Assembly: GCA_015482705.2 (NCBI GenBank)
Contig: JADMLA020000021.1
Coordinates: 1 to 64,000, forward strand
Source: Prosthecochloris sp.
Lineage (GTDB): Bacteria; Bacteroidota; Chlorobiia; Chlorobiales; Chlorobiaceae
Direction: 5' to 3'
DNA length: 64,000 bases
The notes beneath the pieces were generated by a model. That model was not told the DNA's origin. It worked only from the letters and a program-made list of their open reading frames with translations, and made no database searches. Shown here piece by piece: positions 17,340 to 26,311 of this stretch (positions are counted from its first letter, which is position 1; each line of letters opens with the position of its first letter). The position numbers were made by a program, and so were the translations under genes.

Positions 17340-19124
17340 TTATTGAACCTGAATAGCGTCGGAGTTACAGACCTCGACACACATACCGCAGTTAATACAA
17401 AGTTCCATGTCAATCACCCAGGTCTCGGGCTTTTTAACAACACCGGTTATCGCATCCACCGGGCAGTACCGTTGACAAATCGAACACCCCGTACAGGATT
17501 CCGGCATGATGGTATGGGTTATAAGACCCTTACAGACGCCGGCAGGACAACGTTTTTCTTCTACATGAGCGATGTATTCTTCCCGGAAATACTTCAGCGT
17601 CGTCAGGACCGGATTCGGTGCGGTCTGTCCAAGGCCACAAAGGCTGGACGATTTTACCTGGTGGGCAACTTCTTCCAACGTATCGATGTCCTCCATCGTT
17701 CCTTCTCCATCACAGATTCTACTGAGCAGCTCTTTCATGCGAAGAGTTCCGATTCTGCAGAATGTACATTTACCACACGATTCAATCTGGGTAAACTCAA
17801 GGAAATACCGGGCTATATCGACCATGCAGGATTTGGTATCCATGACGATCATGCCACCCGATCCCATGATCGCACCTGTTGCATTCAAAGCTTCATACTC
17901 GATGGGTGTATCGAACAGCGATTCCGGAATACAACCCCCGCTGGGACCGCCAAGCTGAACCGCTTTTATCGGATACCCGGTGGATGAACCGCCGCCGATA
18001 TCATAGAGCACCTGCCGAATGGTCATGCCCATGGGAACCTCGACGAGTCCTCCCCTTTTAATAGCTCCGGCAAGGGCAAACACTTTGGTTCCTCTGGATT
18101 GTTCGGTACCGATATCAGCATATGCCGAGCCGCTGTTTTCTATAATCCATGGAAGGTTGGCAAGAGTTTCGACATTGTTTATAATCGTCGGTTTCCCAAA
18201 CAAACCTTTAACCGCCGGAAAAGGCGGACGAATACGGGGCATTCCACGCTTACCCTCGATAGAAGCGATCAGAGCGGTTTCTTCACCGCAAACAAAAGCT
18301 CCTGCACCCTGTTTGATTCTGACATCGAAATCAAAACCGTACCCCAGGATGTTTTTCCCGAGAAATCCTGCCTCGCGGGCATCCTCGATCGCTTTACCGA
18401 AATGTTCGACGGCGAGAGGATATTCCGCACGGATATATGCATACCCTTTGGTAGCCCCGATAGCATACGCCGCGACAAGCATTCCTTCAAGAACGCTATG
18501 AGGATCTCCCTCAAGCAACGAGCGGTCCATGAATGCCCCCGGATCTCCCTCGTCACCGTTGCAAATAAGGTATTTTTCTTCTCCTTCCGCAGAACGTGCA
18601 AAGTTCCATTTCACGGCTGTAGGAAATCCTGCCCCGCCTCTGCCGCGTATACCCGCGGTTTTCACTTCTTCGATGACCTGTTCCGGAGTCATTCCTTCCT
18701 CGAGCATTTTTTCAACAGCTTTGTATCCACCCCGCTTTCGATACTCCTCGAAAGATTTCGGATCAATCTGCCCTACGTTGCGCAATACGATTCTGGTTTG
18801 ACGCGTAAGATAATCAGCCCCATTCATCGACAAACTCGAACGAAGCAGATGATCGGTCTGAAGGTCACCCTCTCCCTGATGAAAGCCGAGAATCGAAGGA
18901 ATATTTTTTTTATCGACTTTTCCGTAAAGAAATGCATCCCCTTTGTCATCGATGATTTCAACCATCACTTCCTGATGACACATCCCGACACATCCAACGG
19001 TTTTCATCTCGGCATCGGGTGCCATACTCCTGAATGTATTGTACACCTCTTTGGCCCCTGCCGCTATACCACAGGTCCCTTCACCGACAATGATCGTCAA
19101 AGGTTTTCCTTGCTGAGAACTCAT
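17340..19124 (-). CDS. NuoF/HydB-like FMN and Fe-S subunit of a bifurcating oxidoreductase
   Basis: 594 residues. An N-terminal thioredoxin-like [2Fe-2S] domain (CGIAAGAKEV... and VGCVGMC, about 18-50) precedes the NuoF core: FMN-binding GIRGRGGAGFP, NADH-binding NGDEGDPGAFMDRS, an SLBB segment and the [4Fe-4S] site ESCGKCTFCRIG. The C-terminus adds two ferredoxin clusters (CTGCSICQRYCP and CINCGMCVEVC). This architecture, longer than complex I NuoF, is that of the flavin-bifurcating subunit in HydABC, HndABCD and StnABC complexes. It starts within the ATGA overlap with the NuoE-like gene and ends 61 bases before the large subunit, so the three form one operon. Confidence 0.9.
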   Translation of the reverse strand: MSSQQGKPLTIIVGEGTCGIAAGAKEVYNTFRSMAPDAEMKTVGCVGMCHQEVMVEIIDDKGDAFLYGKVDKKNIPSILGFHQGEGDLQTDHLLRSSLSMNGADYLTRQTRIVLRNVGQIDPKSFEEYRKRGGYKAVEKMLEEGMTPEQVIEEVKTAGIRGRGGAGFPTAVKWNFARSAEGEEKYLICNGDEGDPGAFMDRSLLEGDPHSVLEGMLVAAYAIGATKGYAYIRAEYPLAVEHFGKAIEDAREAGFLGKNILGYGFDFDVRIKQGAGAFVCGEETALIASIEGKRGMPRIRPPFPAVKGLFGKPTIINNVETLANLPWIIENSGSAYADIGTEQSRGTKVFALAGAIKRGGLVEVPMGMTIRQVLYDIGGGSSTGYPIKAVQLGGPSGGCIPESLFDTPIEYEALNATGAIMGSGGMIVMDTKSCMVDIARYFLEFTQIESCGKCTFCRIGTLRMKELLSRICDGEGTMEDIDTLEEVAHQVKSSSLCGLGQTAPNPVLTTLKYFREEYIAHVEEKRCPAGVCKGLITHTIMPESCTGCSICQRYCPVDAITGVVKKPETWVIDMELCINCGMCVEVCNSDAIQVQ

Positions 19125-19708
19125 TGCTGAACCTCCTTTTTCTTTACATCGGACGACTTCTTTTGAGGAGCATCGGCTTCACCCTTTTCTTCTCCATGAC
19201 CCGGAAGAAACTCGCCATGCTTGCGCGCATGTTTTTTCAGACTTCTCTGCGCATCGGCTCCTTTGAGGTTCCCGAACGTCTCCTCTCCGATAACCATGAC
19301 CGGAGCAAGACTGCAGCACCCAATGCACGCTACATCCTCTATGGTATAACTTCCATTGGAAGCCGTATCCTCTTCTTCTTCGGTAATTCCAAGGCTTTGA
19401 CGAAGTGCGGTATTCAAACGATCAGCACCGCTGACATGACAGGCAGTACCATGGCAGACTTTAATCACATGTCGTCCGACAGGGTCCAAACGAAACTGGG
19501 AATAGAATGTTGCAACGCCAAAAAGCTGACTGGCACTGATGTCGGTTTCGGATACAATGATATCCATTGCTTCTCTGGGCAAATAACCGTACTCGTTTTG
19601 AACAGCCTGGAGCAAAGGAACCGCCGCAGAAGCATCACTTCCGTTTTCAGCAATCCACTTCATTACCAATGCTTTATCGACGGTAGCTACCAGGGAGTTT
19701 TGTTCCAC
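19121..19708 (-). CDS. NuoE-like [2Fe-2S] subunit
   Basis: 195 residues. A thioredoxin-like fold with the NuoE ligands: Cys in VCHGTACHVSGA (C-x4-C) and in DVACIGCCSLAP (C-x3-C), about 35 residues apart. The N-terminal helical part (AAVPLLQAVQNEYGYLPREA) is also typical. The last 35 residues are a charged Lys/Glu tail unusual for NuoE. It is the first gene of the operon with the NuoF-like and NuoG/GltD-like subunits; the 243-base leader upstream has a palindrome at 19890-19904 and no gene. It would pass electrons from the FMN subunit. Confidence 0.92.
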   Translation of the reverse strand: MEQNSLVATVDKALVMKWIAENGSDASAAVPLLQAVQNEYGYLPREAMDIIVSETDISASQLFGVATFYSQFRLDPVGRHVIKVCHGTACHVSGADRLNTALRQSLGITEEEEDTASNGSYTIEDVACIGCCSLAPVMVIGEETFGNLKGADAQRSLKKHARKHGEFLPGHGEEKGEADAPQKKSSDVKKKEVQQ

Positions 19709-19889
19709 GAAATATCCTCCTTGTTAGTGGTTCGCAATAACTCTCTTGACTCAGAACAATAAATGCCCACTCATCTCCATCGCTCAAGCAAAAAAAGACC
19801 GGTAGAAATGAAACAGGCAAATGTTTTGTTCAATCATCGATGACCGTGTTTCGGGAAAATCACCCCGTCACAGTCGCAGAAGGTCAAAA

Positions 19890-19904
19890 CTCTTATAATA
19901 AGAG
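19890..19904. promoter_or_regulatory. 15-base palindrome upstream of the NuoE-like operon
   Basis: CTCTTATAATAAGAG is a perfect 7+1+7 palindrome 182 bases before the first gene of the redox operon and just before the convergent end of the DUF1499 gene (19952). A TATAAT-like core makes a promoter or operator role conceivable. A near copy (CTCTTATAATAAGC) lies at 30798-30811 upstream of lolD. Confidence 0.25.
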
Positions 19905-19951
19905 AAAATAACGGTGATTCAAAAAAATAACTTCAGAAGGGTGAAGAACCA

Positions 19952-20395
19952 CTATTGTTTTCCGGCAAACCTTCGGCGAATATCATCCACACGGCTGCTG
20001 TTAACGCCAAGATCGGAAAAGCCGAGCCTCGAAGACGAACGTACATGGATCACTTTACCGGTTTTGTCCAGACGAAATTCAACATCATCGACAAACCCGA
20101 ACAGGGGCACTGTGAACGTCGACCAGAGATACTCATTTTCCTCACTCTGCACAGCGCCACCCATATCGTCAATGATTTTTTTCAGAAGCGCCCACGCCTT
20201 GTCATCATTCATCGATTCATAGGTTATGGGTTCTACCCATTCCTGGCTTTCAGGATTTTCACTGCATACACAGTTTGGTGTTCCAGGACAGGGTCTCAGC
20301 TTTCCGTCAACCATTCGTGGCTTTTCGGATAGCTGCGGCCAGAACCCGGAAACGGTATTCGTGACGGCTTTCAAAGCATCGTTCAATATGTCCAT
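19952..20395 (-). CDS. DUF1499 family protein
   Basis: 147 residues. The stretch LRPCPGTPNCVCSENPES (about 33-50) is the signature of DUF1499, and the C-terminal part (VRSSSRLGFSDLGVNSSRV) is its conserved ending. The family is widespread in phototrophs and proteobacteria and has no established function; the CPxxPNCVCS motif suggests a metal or redox site. No signal peptide is evident here, unlike many members. It stands alone on the minus strand between the redox operon and the AEC permease. Confidence 0.85.
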   Translation of the reverse strand: MDILNDALKAVTNTVSGFWPQLSEKPRMVDGKLRPCPGTPNCVCSENPESQEWVEPITYESMNDDKAWALLKKIIDDMGGAVQSEENEYLWSTFTVPLFGFVDDVEFRLDKTGKVIHVRSSSRLGFSDLGVNSSRVDDIRRRFAGKQ

Positions 20396-20532
20396 GGCGT
20401 TGTCTGGTTGGGTTTATTTGGAATCATCATTTGCACAGCACACTTCACTTGAACACTTACTATCAGTACACCTCTCCCTAAAAAGTGCCCCGCCTTTTGA
20501 TAAAATATACTCTCCTTTTCCCGAATAAAACA

Positions 20533-21429
20533 TCACAGTATCATCCACCACAGCGGTAATGTCAGAAAAGAAAGCACGACTCCTACCGCCACCATCATGT
20601 TAGCCAAAGGAGGGTCGATACCGTGCTCCGTCGCGATGATTCCCGCCGTGATCATTGGTGGCATTGCCGCCTCGAACACGGTCACCTTTATCGGTAGCCC
20701 GTCCAGTCCAAACAAGTGAATATAGAGAACATAGAAAAAGAACGGTGCAAGCAAAAGTTTGAACCCCAAGCCGAGAAAAAGGTTGAAAACGTTTCCCCTG
20801 AAATGAACAGGGTTAAGCTGATAACCCACTGAAAACAAAGCAAGCGGCGCCAGGGTATCTCCCAGGCGACCAAGGACCGCACTGAACCATAACGGGTAAT
20901 CAACCGGGATCAGCACAAGGGCGGCAAGCAGGGCGATGAAGGGAGGGAAAAAAGCTATCCTCTTCAGAATGTCTCCTGCCGAAGGTTTGTCGTCGGAGTA
21001 AATTCCGGCGACGGTTATCCCCAGAGTCGACAACACCATGAAAGAACCGAGCTGATCGACAATAATGCCACTCCCGATTCCTGCTTCACCGTAAAACGCT
21101 TCGATCATCGGTAGACCGAGAAACGAAGTATTCCCGAGCCCACCGGTCAACATCAGAGCTCCGACAGTTGTTCTCGGCAGATTGAAAAATTTCCCGAGAA
21201 GCAGGAAAAACAATGCCCCGAATCCGAAATGCAACCACGGCATGGCTGCCATGTACAAGACATCGGCCGAAATGCTGAGATCATGAATGTAGAGTAACAC
21301 CACCGCCGGAAGTGATACATGAATGATGAAACCGTTGAGTACAGACGGCGTCGTTTGAGGCAGTTTTCCGAAGGCCCGAAGCAGTCCCCCTGCAACGAAG
21401 CAGACAATAAGGAGTAAAAGATTGTGCAT
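20533..21429 (-). CDS. AEC-family (auxin efflux carrier-like) permease
   Basis: 298 residues, with about ten hydrophobic segments arranged as two inverted repeats of five, as in the AEC/BASS fold. The motif GGLGNTSFLGLPMIEAFYG (about 93-111) matches the conserved region of the family, where a proline follows the N-T-x-F. AEC members export or import small organic acids such as malate or malonate. There is no neighbour that indicates the substrate. It ends 137 bases before the DUF1499 start on the same strand. Confidence 0.85.
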   Translation of the reverse strand: MHNLLLLIVCFVAGGLLRAFGKLPQTTPSVLNGFIIHVSLPAVVLLYIHDLSISADVLYMAAMPWLHFGFGALFFLLLGKFFNLPRTTVGALMLTGGLGNTSFLGLPMIEAFYGEAGIGSGIIVDQLGSFMVLSTLGITVAGIYSDDKPSAGDILKRIAFFPPFIALLAALVLIPVDYPLWFSAVLGRLGDTLAPLALFSVGYQLNPVHFRGNVFNLFLGLGFKLLLAPFFFYVLYIHLFGLDGLPIKVTVFEAAMPPMITAGIIATEHGIDPPLANMMVAVGVVLSFLTLPLWWMIL

Positions 21430-21490
21430 GTACTTGAATAAATGAGGGTTTCCCCTGTTACGTTTTTTTCCATCGACTTTCTCACCATGA

Positions 21491-21793
21491 TCACGGTAGC
21501 AATCCCTGCAGGTTTTTTACCGTAACCTTTCTTCGATCGCTCTCGACTCCAAGCCATTCGATTGTGCTCATTTCACTCGAAAAGACAGCAAGTCCGACAG
21601 CTTCACTCGTTGCATTCTCGATGTAAACCGCTCTTTTCTCATCGATACACAAACGGATTCTCTCGGAACGAAAACATTTTCCAACCATTGGCCCGAACAA
21701 ATCTTCATGCTCATCAGCCAGATCTACCCATGCATCAACATCTGTTTCTTCGGAAAATCCAGACAATTTTTTCTCTTTTCCACTTTTTATCAA
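21491..21793 (-). CDS. Hypothetical protein, 100 residues
   Basis: I do not recognise this family. It is a soluble, mixed-charge protein with one run of predicted strands in the C-terminal half (AVYIENATSEAVGLAVFSS). It starts 3 bases after the stop of the next small gene upstream (21797-22015) on the same strand, so the two are likely cotranslated. Its coding character is supported by this tight spacing only. Confidence 0.55.
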   Translation of the reverse strand: MIKSGKEKKLSGFSEETDVDAWVDLADEHEDLFGPMVGKCFRSERIRLCIDEKRAVYIENATSEAVGLAVFSSEMSTIEWLGVESDRRKVTVKNLQGLLP

Positions 21794-21796
21794 GGC

Positions 21797-22015
21797 CTAA
21801 CGCATAACTTTTTTCCTGTATTCTTCCAGACTTGCCGTAAGACAACTGACAAGTTCCGTTGCAACGCGCAATATCTGTTTCTGGTCAAACTCCTGTTTTC
21901 TCATCTGCTGATAAAACTGTCGCGCCAGATTCACGGCAAGCGCCTCGGGATTTCTACCTGAAACGACGATGGAATCAAACGTGAAGACTACGTTATCGTC
22001 ATGCTTACCTTGCAT
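21797..22015 (-). CDS. Hypothetical protein, 72 residues
   Basis: Not recognised. The sequence has a short N-terminal strand (NVVFTFDSIVVSG) followed by amphipathic helices (ALAVNLARQFYQQMRKQEF and ILRVATELVSCLTASLEEY), a small compact fold. AGGAGGTTCC precedes the ATG (the rc of GGAACCTCCT at 22018-22027), a good ribosome-binding site. It leads a pair with the 100-residue gene and lies 46 bases downstream of the ferrochelatase-like gene, so all may be one transcript. Confidence 0.6.
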   Translation of the reverse strand: MQGKHDDNVVFTFDSIVVSGRNPEALAVNLARQFYQQMRKQEFDQKQILRVATELVSCLTASLEEYRKKVMR

Positions 22016-22061
22016 GGGAACCTCCTTTTACTGTTTGTGGTTATCGGCAAAATCTTTTTCG

Positions 22062-23141
22062 CTATGAAAATTTCAGGCCTATCACCTGTTCAGCTGCAGA
22101 GACAATTCTATCGGCAAGAAATTCTGTAAAAATCTCGGCATCGTTGATACAAGGAATATACGTCGTTGCTGAGAGCCCGCATCCTTCAAGCACATGCATC
22201 GCATTCAGGATAGTTTCATTTCCTTCGGCAAAATAACCGGCATTGAACAGAACGACAGGTCTTGACGGGTCTTTTTTCATCGCCTCGAGCGTCTCTTCGA
22301 GTGACGGAGATGTCCACTTTCCTCCGACATCGTGGTTGAGATAGGAACAGTAAACATCCCGAAAAGGATTTCTTGCATCATTCATAATCGACATCCGCAA
22401 TGTTTCGCCAAACATCGTTGTTTCCTGTTGCCCGGTATGAAAGAGCGGAGAATTCCCCTGAGTGTCTGCGATAAGTGTACCATGAAAACAAAGCACAAGA
22501 ACCGGTTCATCTTTTTCTTTTTTCCGGGTCTGCCCTGTATGCTGAAAGATATGATCGAGATACACCTCCGAAAGTCTCTTGTCTCTCCATAGGCGACTGA
22601 TAATTTTTACACCTGAAAGATCATATTCCTTACTCCTATCGTTAAGAAACCAGCAGATCGATCCACAGGTGAGCCGATTATCCACAGGTGACATGTAGAG
22701 CATGATCTGAGCATCGTAATGCCGGGTATCCTTGACAACATCCTCCATAAATGGTGCGGTTACCGAAAAAGCCGGAAAAACTTCGAAAGATAACGGTTCC
22801 GATGCATCCTGGTAGCGGGCAAGCTTAGCTGCAATTCCTGCAACCTGTTCACGGGTGACCCTGTTGTGAGGAGATGCATAGCGTAACTTGGTAAACCTCA
22901 CCTTGTTTTTCAGGCCCGACATGATGGATATCAACAACTGAAAGGGTTTGGGAAGCATCATGACTTCTGATGCATGAGCCAAGGTATGACGAGTCATGGA
23001 AAAGTTATCCAAAAAACCGTCGGTTTCCGCCTCTCCGTGAGCGACAATGATAACGGCGACTTTTTTCACCATCGGTGCTGAATATCTCACTATTACGGGA
23101 CAAATGACAGGTCTTCGAATCGAATCCGACAACACGTCCAA
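22062..23141 (-). CDS. hemH: Ferrochelatase-like protein
   Basis: 359 residues (or 336 from the Met at 23070-23072, where MVKKVAVIIVAHGEAETDG begins like a chelatase). The C-terminal half has LCFHGTLIADTQGNSPLFHT, with a His where ferrochelatases have the metal-binding SAHG His, and VVLFNAGYFAEGNETILNAM, which matches the region of the conserved catalytic Glu. Ferrochelatase inserts Fe(II) into protoporphyrin IX in haem synthesis. Conservation is weak, so a related tetrapyrrole chelatase is possible. It follows the HlyD-type adaptor gene with 6 bases between. Confidence 0.62.
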   Translation of the reverse strand: MDVLSDSIRRPVICPVIVRYSAPMVKKVAVIIVAHGEAETDGFLDNFSMTRHTLAHASEVMMLPKPFQLLISIMSGLKNKVRFTKLRYASPHNRVTREQVAGIAAKLARYQDASEPLSFEVFPAFSVTAPFMEDVVKDTRHYDAQIMLYMSPVDNRLTCGSICWFLNDRSKEYDLSGVKIISRLWRDKRLSEVYLDHIFQHTGQTRKKEKDEPVLVLCFHGTLIADTQGNSPLFHTGQQETTMFGETLRMSIMNDARNPFRDVYCSYLNHDVGGKWTSPSLEETLEAMKKDPSRPVVLFNAGYFAEGNETILNAMHVLEGCGLSATTYIPCINDAEIFTEFLADRIVSAAEQVIGLKFS

Positions 23142-23147
23142 TCTGCC

Positions 23148-24230
23148 TCAGCCATCGGCATTTTTAAAAACCTTCGCCTCCATTCCCTGCCTGAACTTCT
23201 CTTCGGGTTTGACAACAACGCTGTCCCCTTGAACCAAACCATCGAGCACCTCGACGAAACGGCTATCTTCTGCACCACTTGTGATAGCCTGCTTCTGCAG
23301 CTTTCCTTTTTCTACCTTCCATACATAGTCCTGCCGCATTTGTTCGAGTACGGAACTTTTCGGGACAAGTAACGCTCCTTTGCGGACATTGTAGACTATG
23401 TTTGCCGTCGCCGTCATCCCGACCTGTAATCCCTCGACAGGTTCATCGAGCTCCAGGTACACCTTCGACGTCTTGGTGATCCTGTCCGTCTCGGGAACTA
23501 TCCGGGAAACAACGGCAGAAAAACGCTCTTCCGGCAATGCGTCCAACGCCACAGTTGCAACCTGACTTTTTTTCAAGCGCGGAACATCGAGTTCATCAAC
23601 TTCAACATTGATGACATAGCTATTCGTATCGATAATTCTCGCAACAAGCGTATTCGCGACAATGTAATCCCCGACTTTCGCGTCGAGCAGGGCCAGCACA
23701 CCTGCAAGAGGAGCATTGACCTGCTGTTTTTTCAGATCATCCCTACGGCTTTTCAGCTGAACATCTCGCTGTTGCAGCTTTCTTTTCGCCAGTGTGTATT
23801 CTCTTTCCGCATCATCCAACTCCTGTACCGAAACAGCCCCGGCTTTGAAAAGGTTACGGCTTCTCTTCAGTTTTACCTGTAAATCATCCGATTTCGCCTT
23901 CTGCTCCGCATACGCTGCCTCCGCCTCTTCGACAGCAAGATGCAGCCGACGGTCATCGAACGCAAGGACAGTACTGCCTTTTTCCAGCCACTCCCCCTCA
24001 TATGCCCCGATAAGACCCACCGTTGCGGAGATTTCGCTACGGAGATCGGCCATCGCATCGGCATCGACATAGCCGGTTGCGTAAATTGCTTCTGTAAGCT
24101 CCATCTTTTTTACGGTAGAAACCTCTACAGCAACGGTGTTTCCCCTTGTAACGAGATAGATAACCGTTACAAGGAAAACAATTCCCAATACAACGGTATA
24201 CTTGGGCAGTATCTTCTGTAATGTCTGCAT
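23148..24230 (-). CDS. HlyD/MFP-family efflux adaptor
   Basis: 360 residues. One N-terminal membrane anchor (about 12-30) is followed by the barrel-sandwich hybrid (AIYATGYVDADAMADLRSEI ... STVLAFDDRRL), an alpha-helical hairpin with heptads (about 78-155) and a second lipoyl half (VNAPLAGVLALLDAKVGDYI), then the beta-barrel domain (EPVEGLQVGMTATANIVYN). This is the periplasmic adaptor of tripartite ABC or RND pumps. No inner-membrane pump or TolC gene is adjacent: downstream is the ferrochelatase-like gene, 6 bases away. So it is an orphan adaptor with an unknown partner. Confidence 0.9.
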   Translation of the reverse strand: MQTLQKILPKYTVVLGIVFLVTVIYLVTRGNTVAVEVSTVKKMELTEAIYATGYVDADAMADLRSEISATVGLIGAYEGEWLEKGSTVLAFDDRRLHLAVEEAEAAYAEQKAKSDDLQVKLKRSRNLFKAGAVSVQELDDAEREYTLAKRKLQQRDVQLKSRRDDLKKQQVNAPLAGVLALLDAKVGDYIVANTLVARIIDTNSYVINVEVDELDVPRLKKSQVATVALDALPEERFSAVVSRIVPETDRITKTSKVYLELDEPVEGLQVGMTATANIVYNVRKGALLVPKSSVLEQMRQDYVWKVEKGKLQKQAITSGAEDSRFVEVLDGLVQGDSVVVKPEEKFRQGMEAKVFKNADG

Positions 24231-24490
24231 AGATGCCGGAAAAGCTTTAGAATGCTGATGTGGAAGTTAAGGGTTTCAAAATTTTTCTCCTTACCAACCT
24301 TGGTTTTTCCAGATTTTTATCAATCTTTAGGGTCTAAACAACTTACACCGAACGATTATCGAATGCACGGATCGGTTGCAAAGACAGAAGATTACGTATC
24401 TATCGAAACGCTCGGTCTTAGAAAAAAATACATATGTAAAGGGTATCGGTGCCTGAAAACACCGGCAATCGTAACTAACTTTCCGAGTTT

Positions 24491-24904
24491 ATGAGCACTC
24501 CTCAAGATCTTCAAAAGGGCTTTCTGGAAACAGTCAAGTTTGATGCCAACGGTCTGGTTCCGGCTATTGTTCAGGACCATGAAACCGGCAAGGTTCTGAT
24601 GATGGCCTGGATGAACCGTGAAAGTCTTGAAATGACTTTGAAAGAAGGAAAGGCCTGCTACTGGAGCCGAAGCCGTCAAAAACTTTGGCTCAAAGGGGAA
24701 TCATCGGGCAACATGCAGGAGGTCCACGATATACTTATCGACTGTGATGGCGATACGTTGCTACTCAAGGTTTCCCAGAAAGGTGGAGCCTGCCACGTAG
24801 GGTATCACTCTTGCTTCTATCGAAAGGCGAAAAAAGATCTTTCTCTGGAAATCTGCGATACATTGATGTTCAATCCCGATGACGTTTATGGTAAAAAAAG
24901 CTGA
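24491..24904 (+). CDS. hisI: HisI, phosphoribosyl-AMP cyclohydrolase
   Basis: 137 residues, without a HisE (pyrophosphohydrolase) domain. The family motifs are intact: VLMMAWMNRESLEMTL, ACYWSRSRQKLWLKGESSG, and DCDGDTLLLKV; GACHVGYHSCFYR near the C-terminus carries the zinc-binding cysteines. The enzyme opens the purine ring of PR-AMP, a zinc-dependent step of histidine synthesis. Its stop overlaps the start of menG. The 260-base region before it (24231-24490) has no clear gene; it contains a small CGGTG...CACCG stem at 24448-24466. Confidence 0.95.
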   Translation: MSTPQDLQKGFLETVKFDANGLVPAIVQDHETGKVLMMAWMNRESLEMTLKEGKACYWSRSRQKLWLKGESSGNMQEVHDILIDCDGDTLLLKVSQKGGACHVGYHSCFYRKAKKDLSLEICDTLMFNPDDVYGKKS

Positions 24905-25640
24905 AAAGCCGATTCACCGGCAGGAAGAAGCCGCGCAGTCCCTTTTCAGATCGAAGTCGCGCGCTTCGATACAGCACATGTTCGATGATGTTGCGCCCAC
25001 GTATGACTTTCTCAATCATCTCCTGAGTCTTGGGATCGACAATTACTGGCGTTCTTATACGGCCAAGCAAGCAAAACTGCTTATAGGAAAAGAAAACCAA
25101 AACCCGAAAATCCTCGATGTCGCAACAGGCACCGGCGATCTTGCACATGCCATGTCAGGGATTCCTGGATCGGTGGTTACAGGTGTGGACATTTCAGCGA
25201 ATATGCTGGCGATTGCAAGGAAAAAATATCAATCCATCACGTTCAGAGAAGGATATGCAGAAAATCTTGCCTTCGAAGACGAATCGTTCGATATTGTCAG
25301 TGCAGGATTTGGCGCAAGAAATTTCGAAAACCTGCTGCAAGGACTCAAGGAGTTTCATAGGATTCTCAAACCTGGTGGTCATGCTCTGATCATAGAGCCC
25401 ATGATTCCCAGAAACCCTCTGTTGAAAAAACTCTATTTGATTTATTTCAAGAAGGTTCTTCCGAAAATAGCGGGGCTTTTCAGTAAATCAAGCTTCGCCT
25501 ACGACTATTTACCACACTCGGTCGAGGAGTTTCCACAAACAGAGGCGTTCCTTTCGATTGTAAAAGATGCAGGATTCCGTAAAGCCGAATACCGTCCGAT
25601 GACTTTTGAAACATCGATACTATACATAGCAAAGAAGTAG
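24888..25640 (+). CDS. menG: Demethylmenaquinone methyltransferase (UbiE/MenG)
   Basis: 250 residues from the ATG at 24888 (an ATG nine bases earlier is also in frame). Class I SAM fold: motif I LDVATGTGDLA, motif II-like ITFREGYAENLAF followed by SFDIVSAGFGARNF, and the LKPGGHALIIEPMIP strand. The N-terminal HMFDDVAPTYDFLNHLLSLG is the hallmark of UbiE. It C-methylates demethylmenaquinone, the quinone needed in green sulfur bacterial photosynthesis. The first codons overlap the last of hisI by 17 bases, an unusual histidine-quinone gene coupling. Confidence 0.94.
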   Translation: MVKKAEKPIHRQEEAAQSLFRSKSRASIQHMFDDVAPTYDFLNHLLSLGIDNYWRSYTAKQAKLLIGKENQNPKILDVATGTGDLAHAMSGIPGSVVTGVDISANMLAIARKKYQSITFREGYAENLAFEDESFDIVSAGFGARNFENLLQGLKEFHRILKPGGHALIIEPMIPRNPLLKKLYLIYFKKVLPKIAGLFSKSSFAYDYLPHSVEEFPQTEAFLSIVKDAGFRKAEYRPMTFETSILYIAKK

Positions 25641-25662
25641 ATCCGGTTTTCCCTCCTCCATT

Positions 25663-26292
25663 TTACTGCTTAGTCCGCAGGTCAAAATCAACTTTGTATT
25701 TTTCGAAATTGTCACAAACATGACCGTCAGCCGAACGGTCGAGGTGCATTTTCCTGATAAGTGCAACGACTTTTTCCACCTCGTTGATATGAAAAATCAT
25801 CCTCATATCACTTTCATTGATCAATTTCCTGGAAAGTACTTCCGTCCTGAGCCATTCAAGCAGAGGCCCCCACATAGGGCCAAACAAAATAATCGGAGTT
25901 TCACAAATATGCTCTACCTGGACCAGCTGCCATGCATAAAACAGTTCAAGCAGTGTTCCGATTCCACCGGGAGCGACAATAACCGCATCCGACAACGACA
26001 TGAATGTATCGAGCCGATTGCTGAAACGATCGAATTCATGCTTGATATCGAGATACTGATTAGCGACCTGTTCATGCGGCAGCTTGATGTTCAAACCGAT
26101 GGAATGGGTGGCAGAATTGGCACTTTTGTGGCCTGAATTCGCCGCATTCATCAGCCCCGGTCCACCGCCTGTAACAACATCGAAACCCGATTCAGCAAGG
26201 GCTTTTGCGATGGTGAAGACATCTTTGTATTCCTGATCGCCTTTCTTGATGCGGGCAGAGCCGAAAATCGCCACACGATAATGCGGATCCAT
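25663..26292 (-). CDS. LOG-family (TIGR00730) Rossmann-fold protein
   Basis: 209 residues from MDPHYRVAIFGSARIKKGDQ (ATG at 26290-26292; an ATG 15 bases upstream is possible). The LOG signatures are present: TGGGPGLMNAANSGH, and PGGIGTLLELFYAWQLVQ (PGGxGTxxE). Such proteins are cytokinin-riboside 5'-monophosphate phosphoribohydrolases or nucleotide hydrolases; the bacterial role is often housekeeping nucleotide recycling. The start lies 20 bases past the ligA stop on the same strand, so it may be cotranscribed with ligA. Confidence 0.9.
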   Translation of the reverse strand: MDPHYRVAIFGSARIKKGDQEYKDVFTIAKALAESGFDVVTGGGPGLMNAANSGHKSANSATHSIGLNIKLPHEQVANQYLDIKHEFDRFSNRLDTFMSLSDAVIVAPGGIGTLLELFYAWQLVQVEHICETPIILFGPMWGPLLEWLRTEVLSRKLINESDMRMIFHINEVEKVVALIRKMHLDRSADGHVCDNFEKYKVDFDLRTKQ

Positions 26293-26311
26293 TGTTTTAC
26301 CCTTCATGTCG

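Noticed and set aside
24252..24494. An 80-codon rightward frame before hisI.
   Set aside because: No ribosome-binding site, biased low-complexity reading and no family resemblance.
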